A stretch of 64,000 bases of DNA from Dreissena polymorpha (taxonomy: Eukaryota; Mollusca; Bivalvia; Myida; Dreissenidae): positions 74,406,536-74,470,535 of the forward strand of contig NC_068366.1 in assembly GCF_020536995.1 (NCBI RefSeq), given 5' to 3'. The position numbers were made by a program, and so were the translations under genes. A model generated the notes under the pieces. The model did not search any database and had not been told where the DNA came from. It saw nothing but the letters and a program-made list of their open reading frames with translations. This document shows positions 10,573 to 22,500 of the stretch, piece after piece; the stretch's first letter is position 1; each line of letters opens with the position of its first letter.

Positions 10573-13500
10573 GTAAGAAACATGCAATTGAGTTCAAGAA
10601 CAAGATAAGTATTGATGCAAAGCATCAAAGGGCGTCGGAAATTTCAGTGTTAAAGGCACTCAATGAAATTACATGGAACGTTTTTTTTTTCTACTGAAAA
10701 TATTAATATATTGGCCGATTATTTTAAACAAAATAGAAAAAGATACTGGTATAACCATTATCTATAATTGTGTGTTATAACCCCCAAATAACCATTATTT
10801 ATGATGTTGTGTTATAACCCCCAAATAACCATTATCTATGATTTTGTGTTGTAACCCCAAATATTTCATAGTTCATTTTATTTACATTGGCTTCCTTTTT
10901 TTACTGGCATCCGTGTGCAGTTTTCATTAATTGAACAGAACTGTGTAGGTTTAAAAAAATCTGCTTCATCTTGTAAGCGTAATTTCATATTTTTCTCATC
11001 TTCAAGGGGAGATGATTCTGAACTTATTCTTACGTTGCTCATTTACGATAGGGGTTGAGTACTCATTGATATGAAAACACTGTAAAAGTTTAAAAAAAAA
11101 ATGAATGAAAACTGTAAATTGCATAAAGAAGCTGCATTTCACAATACTTTGAAATTCAGTAAAATAACATAATAGATTTATTGCTCCGATATTCATCATT
11201 TTCTATAGGGTTCGAGTAATACTGATATAAAAACACTAAACACGTTTGGAAAGATTCAGACGAAAGTTGTGAAATCTTTTAAACAAGTCGAAATTGTTTA
11301 TTTTGTCAAATTTAATAGAAAAAAATTCTGGACTTATTGTCCCGATGTTTCTCATTTTAAATGAGGTAAAAATGCTCATTGATATGAAGACACTGTAAGT
11401 TTGGAAAGAATCTGATGAAAAATGTTGACATAATCACCTAACCAAGCAGTTTTTCACTTTTATTAATAAATTCAAAGAGACATAATTCTGGACTTATGGT
11501 CCGATATTGCTCATATAGAGTTTAAGTTGGGTCCTCATTGATAAAAAAAACCTGTGCAAGTTTGGGAACAATCGGATGAAAATTTTGGACTTCGAACAAC
11601 GATTTCAAAATTTCTCAAATTCTAAGGAAGATAACTATGGACGTAATGGTCGGATATTATTAAAGGGCCCATACCACCTGGATAATAATACGTGTCGCGC
11701 TTCGCGCTCTATATGTGGTTCTAAAAAAAACGAGGAGTGCTTGACTCTAGGGAAACGGGTTGCTAAGACACATCTCCTCCTTGATAAGCGGCTGCTTCCT
11801 TTATCGCAACTCATTGTTACAATCAATAATACGCGTCGCGCTTCGCGCTCTATATGTGGTAGGGATAGTACTTAGGGCCTATGATAGACAACCATACAAA
11901 TACATGGATAATAGATGTGTTGTTTGCATTTATTTGTTAATATAAAAACACGTGTATTTTTTTATAAGATATTTAAGTGATGTAAGAAATTTTAATTAAC
12001 GTTGTCACCACGCGGCATCCATTAACTTTAATAAAGATGTCCAATGGTAGTAAAATGGATTTTAAAATGTCTACATAAAATAAAGCTTTATTATATTTAT
12101 TAACCTGACTGAAAAAAATTGTCAGCCGCCGAACTGTTCCGTTCGTGCCGGAACCCGGGATTGAACCGGGGGCCTTTAGATGATTGTTGCGTAAACAACT
12201 TCAGCCTAACGCTCTCCCAACTAAGCTATTCCGGCTGACATCATTTATGTACTGCTATTTGGTCAAGTTGTGTATAGCGATCGTTATTACATGTCTATTA
12301 ATAAACTAATACATTGTACGTTTTCGTACCACTACGCCTTCCAATAAACTTGCTTGCGCGATAGGTCGTCAAATATCGTACTACATTGATTCTCCACTAA
12401 ATAAGCAAGTTAGAAAAATCACAAAATAAATATACTTTGATTATGTTTAGTTTTTATACAAAACCAGAAAGTTTCGCGTATTTGCCCAGTCCCTGTAAGC
12501 TTTCCCCTGTGATCAATTGTTGATCAGTTATTAATTAAAACAATTAGCTTTGCATTATTGGCAATAAATGTTGTAATAAATGTAATAGGCACCAATGTAA
12601 TACTTATTTACACTAATTTACACAAAAAATCACAACTATGCAAGATATTCTTAAAACAAAAATATATACATTGATCCGTAAAATGACAACTCCTCCCATA
12701 AGCGAAAAAAAATGCATACATACTTGTCGCCGCTCTCCAGAGCGACGCCAATAATATACATGTTTTAAAACTTGTATTGAACGATTTAGGAAACAGAAAA
12801 CGTACACTAAAATCTTCATAAATAACACCATTTCTGAATTATTTAATCGTAATTATTATAATGAAAAAAAACCACAACAACAACAAACAAACAAACTATA
12901 TGTACTATTCAAAACGATGTTTGTTTTCTTAATTCAATGTTGTATTTTTTCGAAATCTTTACAATGCATCAATTAGTATACATTTAAATAAAATTAAATT
13001 GAAAGATAATTGAAACCTGTCATGTTATCATTTAATAAAATACAATTACATGTCTTATAATCGTTCAAATTTTGTCATCAGACATATTAGAAATATTTGG
13101 GTATCTAAAATAATCAGATTGCAAGAACTTAATTATTGTTGAAAATAAAACAGACAAATGCTGGTAAGACTGATCATGCAGCAGAGCGAGAAAATATAAC
13201 AAAAACAATTGAATGAAAACCTTTATTGAACCACATGTTACAACGCGTGTAGTACACAATACTTAAGCTCTGAAATATCTATAATATTAGCATGGATATT
13301 CAGCTTATATGTGGATTAGCACAATGCAAATTGTTCAAAATGTATTAATGGAATACACATATACACGAGCTATATTTATATTGCATTTTTTTTCAAGAAT
13401 ACATGTGTAGGGTGCAAGTATAATGGTCGGTACTGACAATATCTGTTTCATGTATACATGTAGCCACCTTTAAGTTTAAATTAGGCAAAATTAAGCTGTT

Positions 13501-16500
13501 TGTTTCTAAATAAATTAAAATAATTGAAGGTTTTTCAGTAAGACAGTTTTTCATAAACATGTTTTACTGAACTCAATTTGTTTCCAATTCTATTATTATC
13601 TAATATTGATGTTCAAGTACAGAACTCTTCCAAATCCGCTTGCAACTTTTCTTTCGTACAAAGGGAACGTTTTGCGATTATGAATACTTGTATAATCGAA
13701 TGTAGCAAAAATGATCGAAATCTGTAAATCGAATCTAAACACACAAAGTTAAGGGTTGGCAATACAAATTAGGGTCGGTATAGTAAGTGGTAACTTTATA
13801 TTTTACGCCTTTAAATGTCAGGTTGTGAACGCCTCGAAGTCATTTCTCAATTGTGTTAGTGATTTAAGGTAATACATTATTCTGTAATCAACTAAAATTG
13901 TTAAGAGATTCGAGAGTATTAAAATATACCGAATGCATTATCTTATACAGACGTTCATATGTCATGCGTTTGGAAACGTTAGATTAGTGTCTTGTATTCG
14001 TCCGCGATACAACAGCCGGTTAAAGGGGCATTTTCACGTTTTGGTAAATTGACACAATTTAAAAAAGTTGTTTCAGATTCGCAAATTTTCGTTTTAGTTA
14101 TGATATTTGTTAGGAAATAGTAATACTGAACATTTACCATGCTCTAAAATATCCATTATATGCATATTTTGACGATTTGAAAACCTGAAAATTATAAAGC
14201 GTCGCAACGCGAAAAAATTGAATAATTTGAAAAGTTCTTTTGTTGTCGTTTTATTTTGGGAAACTACGAGGATTGCTTATATAACGAAAAAATACATCCG
14301 CCAATAGCATGAGCACGGATGGTCGAGTGGTCTAGGCGGGATACTTTTTGACGATGCTGCGAAGCAGCTCGTCTAAGTTATCATACCATGAACAAATTCC
14401 TCACAGTGGCGACCTATGTAAAAGATGTTTTACATCTGATTATCATTGATAAAGGCATAGGAAGCTCAGCTATAAATAGGACAGCATATTCTGGGAAAAA
14501 GATTTAATAATAGTTCGAGAACGTTAATTTTAATCAGTTATATTCAATCCATTATATGTTTATAGATCAATGAAACAACTATGCATTTTCAGTATTGTAT
14601 TTGACATTTGTCGTGATTCAGTTAATAAATTGCGAATTAAAACGTGTATAATTAACTTTCAACGCGATCATGAGTAAAGAAAACGAATTATTTCGAACCT
14701 GCCATTTGTAAACGTTGTACACATAGCGACTATGGTATATAAACAGCATAATAGCCGTATGACATCTGTGAAACTCGCTCTTATGCGTGCTTTCTCATTT
14801 TGCATATTTAATAAACTTTTCAAACAGAAATTACAGAGCAACATCAGTGCACATACTATGTTTGATAATTCATTCGTTTGTTGGATTTTGTTTGCTGTTT
14901 TAAACATATATTACGTTATATCGCGGAGATTTATTTAACCTTACCATGTGTTCATGGGCGAACTCACGTATTCAAGTGCTCTTACGACTATGAGCATGCT
15001 TAAAGAGCATGTTTTATTTAAAGAGCATGTCAAGTTTTGAATTTATATGCTGAAACGTAATGTTATAACCCACACACGTTTTACTGTAACAGAACGTTAT
15101 TTTAAGATAAGTGGTACAGAAAATACACGTCGAATATCTGTTTAAAGATATTTCTTGTTATATTTGATCGAGAATGTAACCCGCCTCCCAGTTTCGCTTC
15201 CCCACGGGTACTACTTCCCCGTACCCTCAATTTTTTTCGTACCCTACATTTTTCGTACCCATTTTTTTGTAACTTATTTGTTTTTGTACCAAAATTTGTG
15301 CTCGTACCCAATTTTGTTTCCTACCCAAATCTTTTTTCGTACCCAATTTTTTTGGGGCATAATTTTTGTACCCAAAATGTTCGTACCCATTTTTTCCTAC
15401 CCAAAATTTTCGTACCCACATACGCAATTGTGGTGATGTAGATCAACTTAAATAGATGCTTTTTTATCAATCCTCTTCAAATGCATCGTCACACCAGTAC
15501 TGTCAGTACTTTAATTAATCCAGTACTCCAGGGGTCAGTGGTTCGAATCCAGTTTCGGGTTACTTTGTTTTCTTTTTTTAAATTGTATTCTTGTGTTTTT
15601 TTTACTGGATATATTTAGGTCCAATGTTTAAATTTATCAATATAAAACATTGAATAACAAGCTTGAATACTTGCCAAAATCTGTGAAAAGGCCCCTTTAA
15701 TGCACACACCTTTCTGATTTAAGCAATTACTGCATTCTAAATATATATTTTTTAATTTACAGAAAATCTTCAGAAATGTACTGGGTTATTTTATTATATT
15801 TTGCAAATCGACATTCATAACACTAAGGACTAAATTTTTATTGAATCTCTGATTTAGATTTTGACAACTTTTTATGTGTGTTTGCAATAAATCAAACCTG
15901 TTATCCGTAGTTCAGTACGAACGTTTACTGCCTATTTTAATTTACACGAGTAGCTTCAATATCCATTGATAATTCGCCTCTGTTTGTGTTGCAGCCCCAA
16001 ATCAAATTTGATCCGAAATTCAAAAATCCGTGCTGGCACGACAAGAAGAAATTGGTCTGTTTGCCATACATGTTCATCATTGGCGTTAAAAAGTGTGGAA
16101 CCAGCGACCTCTTCTTTCGGACAGCAATGCATCCGGACTTCGCGCATCCCGGCTTCAAGGAAGCGCAATGGTTTGCGCGCAGACGCTTCACAAGTACGAA
16201 TCTGTGCCATGTTTAATAATAATTTTTTTTATAACAGTGATAAATTTATGTAAAGACTACATGTTAGGATCTCTGATTTGGTAAAAAAACTTAACTTCTA
16301 GACTCTTCTTCCTTAAATTTACGATGAGATATTTAGCCCTCAACGTTTCACAGGTTTGAATCCACAGAGGATTTTGTCTTATTATGGTCGAACGACATAT
16401 AACGATTTATCTTTTAGCGCTGCAATATGCGCGAAAACGTTATTGCAAGTATGACTCTGAGCGATTTATTTGTTTAAGATCATGCGAACAAGTAATCGTA

Positions 16501-19500
16501 TTACTAAAATGTTAACTCACTGGCGATTCCAACCATTAATCTCCCTGTCTTTTCAACGATCCTATGATACATTTGATTTACGACTGAATCTTTGCCCAGT
16601 GAAAAGAAAGTAATGGAATTACTGCATTAATGACAATTGCTAAGCATAAGAACTGGTGCTTTGCAATTGTACCTTTTCAACGTAACTTATACGTGTCGTT
16701 TGACGCTTAATAAGACGATATCCAGGTTTGATATAGTATCTCGTTGACTTGGAAGGTATTCGGTTCGATATAATTCGAGCAATCGATTCGACTTTTAATG
16801 TATTCCCATTTTTTTGGACATGGAAAGATGTTTTGTGATTTCCCACAAATTTCGATTTCGATCATTAATTAGGATGGATGTGTAACGTGATTGTTCCTGT
16901 TTAAACATTACCGGTATACGTAATTAAGTAGACAAAATCAAATTACTTTGACACTTTAATTTGTACGTGCAAAAGTAATGTTCTTATTGACAGCAATTCA
17001 ATAGAGATCATGTTTATATTTTTTACTTTTCTCTGAAACTATTGCATAATTATCAAACCTTTAAATAGGAAAATAAATTTTAAGGTCTCGACAGAAATTC
17101 ATCAGGAATGTTTTTGGAAATTCTTTAACAGTTTATATGTAAATTTCAAGAAAATTTTCACATACCGTGACAGTTTCGATCCACCATTGGTGAATCTTCA
17201 TCAGACTGTGACTTCGCGGGAAGTGAACGTCACAGGGCGGGCTTACTACCGTACTGGTTCCCTTTGTTTACTGCTGGGAACCAGTACGGCAGTAAGCCCG
17301 CCCTGTGACGTTCACTTTCCGCGAAGTCACAGTCTGATGAAGATTCACCAATGGTGGATCGATACTGTCACGGAAATTTTTCTTGGAATGTACATATAAA
17401 CTGTTAAAGAATAAATTTTAAGTTTAAAAAAGCAAATTTACAAATAAAAAATTTCGGCGCATTTCTTTCGATTTTTTTATAACACACCGATAACCAGTCG
17501 ATTATAATTGGTAAAAACGATAAAAAACGATATGATGATATATTTCAGAAGACAAAAGTATGGCTGATTTCAGCGCTTACATCTCAATGTTTGACAAGGC
17601 TGCAAACAAGGTGTACAAAGGTGCAGAACTGATGCCACACGAAAGCTTCACGAACCAACGGACAATAACAGGTAGACAGATCTAGGTAATCGTTTTAACA
17701 TCAGATATCAGAACATTACTTAAGTAGCTATATACAATAATGGTAGTTGGAAAAAATAATAACGAAGATGATAGCAGACTCAAAACACTCTTCACCTGCA
17801 ATAGTAAAATCTAGTAAAATACCCAATATGTTTAACGAAGAAAATATTATTAATAATAATCGGTATCGTTTAAAGATATGTTTTTATCGTACTGAAGATG
17901 TCTTTTATATATTAATTGGAAAACTGGTTCACGAATGTTTGCACGTTTTCCATATTTTAATTTAAAATCAACATAATTTTTAATTTTTGTAATTGTACAT
18001 GGGGGGGGGGGAGGGGAGAGAGATTTAAGTGATAACATATTTTATTTAAGAATTGAGTTACCCAAAACAAGGGGGCTATCAGACGGCGGGTGGATGTATG
18101 AACTAAAGTGGAAATGATAATAAAAGTACACCCGTTATCAAATGTTCAGTTCCTTGAATGAAAAAGCTGGTTATGTCGAAAAAGGCTGACTTAAAATTAG
18201 TTTCGGCCCATGTTTCGATAGAAGAGATTTTCCTCAAGTTTACTTTCGTTGTTCTGTACAAGAATTTAAACATAAAAGCATAAAATTTACTTTTTATTAT
18301 TTTTCTGTCGTATAAAAATATTTTTATGTCATAATATATATACTTCCATGTTTAATAAGTAAATAACGTTTTTAAGATGCTATCATACGTGAATGTCCAA
18401 TCAGTTTAAGAATCTGGTGATCTTGTATGAACATTATTCAGAATAACTTAGTGGTAGGTGACATAATGTCAATCCAACCTGATTCTAAAGAGCCTCCATA
18501 TGCGTGAAGTCTTTGTTGTCTTATTACATGTAATATATATTAATAATCTACCACCATTTTGATTATCTCTATCGCAGCGAATAAAATTGTAATTTGGAAT
18601 GTGTAGAATCTAATAATGTATTGTACAAAAAGTCACACAAAGAAATGAATGTTTGATGTATAAATAACATTTTTTTATTTCATCTTTACTAAGATTAAAT
18701 GTGATTTACAATTAATCAAAAGTAATCTTTTTTTTCGAAGTAAAAAATAGTTGCATGCAACATTCGTAATTAAAAATAAAGCTATCGCAAGTAGAACTAC
18801 TTTCAATCTGTGGTGTTAATCATTATAATATGACACGTCGTACAGTATTACAGAATTACATCATGCATGTTCCTATTGTCACATATAATCAAATGGTTGA
18901 GGGTTCAGTGTCCATGCTTGCCTTTAGTCCAATTACCTGACAACAGCTGCAATCATATTGCGGCGTTACACATGTCGCAACAACTAGAACTTCGTTCATA
19001 TGGAGATCTCTACTGTTAAGAATACTTATATGCACGTATGGTTATTACAACCTGTGCATATGTATGTTAATATATACAATTTATAATAAACGCTACCATT
19101 TATTATACATATCGTTACTATAAATATTGACACATTGACGTCACGAGCGTGACGTAATTCGCATCCGCCTGATCAATATGAGTATATCGGCCCTGGGAAA
19201 ATTTTCTAAATCTGAAAAAAATCCGATCCGTGCAACTGAATCTATAAATTATATCAAAAACACTGTTTCAGCTTTAAAAGAAGTCATCAAAGAAATAAAA
19301 AATATTATGTGAGTTTTAGATAAAGATCAAGTTCATTATGCAAGGCTTAGAACCATGGCAGCGCGAGGCTTGACAAAAACCTCCAATTTTGGAAAAACCC
19401 GAGTGTGTCATTCCATATAGATTTTATAAAAAAGTAGTCCATGAAATAACGAACTTTTTATTGAACAAACAACCTTTGTAACATAGGTCACTTATGCTAT

Positions 19501-22500
19501 TGTGTTGAAAACGAGACAACGCTTAGTTATATCAATAACAATAAATCAATAAAGACTATTATATTAATAGCAATCGAAAAATACCCTGATCTAAAATACC
19601 GAAGTTTATACGATCGTTGTTATACTATCGATTTTCTTCTGGTATTAGGATAAAAATTGATAAACGACAGTCTTTATACCTCAATGACAACTTTTATCCA
19701 ACGCTTATAACAACAAAAAACAACCATATGCACATCCATGTTCTGTTATTCCATCAATGTATCTTAATTTAAGTACAAAGTACTATTTTGTTAAAACGTT
19801 TGAACTTAATGTTACCCATTTGAATTAAAACACGATTCATGAAATCTACAGCGCTTTTTCGCATCTCGTTGGGAAAAGTCCTGGTACCGGTCAAGTTGGC
19901 ATTTATTAACTATAAAACAATACGATGATTTTTATTATTTGCATTTCTAAATATCTGATTATTTTGATGTTTTACTGTCAAACAATAATGCTGTAAAGGT
20001 CAATGCATCTTGCATAGATTTTTAAGTGGCATATTCATGCAATATGTTTTTCCTTAATCTAGACATAAAATGTTTGTGTGGTTAATGTTCAAAGTCTAAA
20101 AAGCATGACTGATTTAGCCTTATTTGTTTTGCCTTTCCACTAAATTTCGCTGTTTATCCTAAATTTGTATTTTACATCATTTGAAAGGTATTTAATTATC
20201 ACTAAAAATAAGTTCGGTCGCGGATTGAAAAACAACAACAACAACATTCCGTTGTTAAGCACTAACCGTACTTCATTATAATAGGTCAAGGGTAATGATT
20301 GAACCTCGTTCCTTTCTCTGGTACACAGACGTAGAAGTGGTTAGGATATCCATCTTCTATCACTTATGGTTTTGCATGATCTAAAATGTTCTTTATTGCA
20401 CGCAAGTTAATGAAATAAATGTAAATCTCAGCGATGGTTTCTAAAGTTACTTACTATATAATATCATAAGCATATTCTTTCACGTAGGAGAAGCAAGTCC
20501 CTCCAACCTTCATCTCAACTCTCACTGGCAGACATTGCCAGGCAACGAGAATGCTGATGAGCCTAGATACGTGATTCTTGATTACATCCACCATATTTTG
20601 CCGGCCGCAAAAATAATCATCACCTTCAGAGATCCGATAGATAGGTATAAAAATACCCACCATTTAAGGATTTATCCGAATGATATGTTTCTTCTACTCT
20701 ACTCTGTTTGCATCCCTTTATTTTGTATTTACATGGGGTTATAAAGTTAATTCATGTTTGCATTACATGTTATTATGAATGAATTGTTAAAAGAACCGGC
20801 TTAATCCCTCTCTTTTGTACTAAACGTTTTCAAGGCGATTACCACATATTTATGTATTTTAGAGTGTCTATTGATGGCTGCCTATGATGTCAATATTCAT
20901 GACAATTAATATACATCCTCTCAATGCAATCGAGTTGTTTACATCCTGCGTTACGGTGTCATCCTCAGATACATAACGATGATCTGTGGTTGTTGCTACT
21001 TTCTCAAATCTCGCAAACAAGAATGTTTTTCGTTGATATGTGTGTATTTACTTCATTTCATCTTGCCTCAGAAAGTTGTATATTGCATTTGTGCATAATT
21101 AACCAATGAGTAATTACATTACAATAATTGTTACATTCTGTACGTTCAATTGCTTTTTAATTTAAATAATAATTATGTTAGGTCAAGTTACACTTGCATG
21201 TCAGTTATAATTCTGAGCTAAGTGTGAGGTTTGACCCGTAAATCAGCCAGTTATAGAAGGAAAAGTACATATGAATGATGGCTATCGACGGGATATATAT
21301 ATAACAATGTGATTTTTTTCATTACAAATGATGTTTTTAATATAAAATATCATAACCACACGCTAACAACCTGTGCTCCAGCGCGGTGACTCCAGCTTTG
21401 ATCAATTATATGTTCTAGGTCGTGTGGTATTTTTCGTCAGGTATTCCATAGGCTACTTGTCACTTGTCTTAAATGAATGGCTAGTGTGGTCTAATAAGAA
21501 TTTATCTCCTCATAATGTTCCCGGAGTTTAATTTCACCATTATCAGAGGGGATAATCACCTGGCAGACAAGATGGCGACGTCCGTGCCGAGAGAGGTATT
21601 TTTCGCCGTTTTATACCCTTTATTACTTTTGTTTATTTTTAAGATGACGCTTACTTTTCAGCCATATCAGTAAAATGTGATTAGCGTTTATTTCTTATTT
21701 AAATTCGCTTTATATCTCGACTTTACTCCCAGCAAATTTTCTTAGTGGAGCCCTAATTACGTCATCCCGCTTAAATTTTTCGCAGCGAGTCAAGTCGAGA
21801 TATAGAACGAATATTACTATGAAATGAACGCCAGTAACTCTCTTGCTGATAAGGCTGGAAAGTAGCTGAATTAAAAATAATAATACAAGTAATACAGGGT
21901 ATAAAACGTCGAAAAATACCTGCCTCGGCATGGACGTCGCCATCTTGATAATCACGTGATTACCCCCTCTGATTATACTTTGGAGAAATGGATCTATATT
22001 TACACGGCATAGCTATGATGTCAAAGCATAGCGTAAAGTATATTGTTCTTGTCGTTCGTCTTCATCAGTTTTTATTTACCCAGCGTAAACTTTATAGCAA
22101 ACTATCTATTATAAAGAAATCGCTGTTCAATGCGTATAGTTAACTTATCAACGAATCATCTAATAGGACAATCATAATACTGGATTATAAGGTTACTTAA
22201 CCACATACATGGATCGCATAAATCGATTTCATATTAGCAAATGCATTCCGATAACCATAACGTGCGGACCACGCTATCATAAAGTACTGTTCACCAAAAA
22301 AGCAAGTAAAATTGTGTAAACGAATGATTGAATGGCGAAATAAACTCGACATTCACAGCTGCTATAGTTTGTAAATAAATCAGGTAGGACATATTTCATG
22401 CAAAGTAAATAATTTTATTATATTTGTTGTGCAACTTATTATTAATCATACATTATTAGTCTTTTTTATTTTATTTAATATAGTTTTATTCTTACTTTCA

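Larger units (their letters stand above)
14020..15700 (+). mobile_element. TTAA/inverted-repeat element with tRNA-like core, copy 2 (interrupted)
   Basis: The ends are intact: TTAAAGGGGCATTTTCACG at 14020 and the inverted partner CTGTGAAAAGGCCCCTTTAA ending at 15700, each with TTAA. The first part of the tRNA-like core (ggatggtcgagtggtctagg) is at about 14315-14345. The rest, with box B ggttcgaatcc and the following T-runs, resumes at about 15516. Roughly 1.17 kb of unrelated DNA lies between. Without that insert the element would be about 510 bp, the same as copy 4. Confidence 0.8.

Noticed and set aside
14350-14380. Hairpin followed by ctaag as a Helitron 3' end
   Set aside because: The CTRR-like bases overlap the stem and are not set apart from it, and no 5' TC end could be paired with it.
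21710-21955. 81-codon minus-strand frame with hydrophobic stretch
   Set aside because: It lies entirely within an inverted-repeat MITE and has no homology that I recognise.
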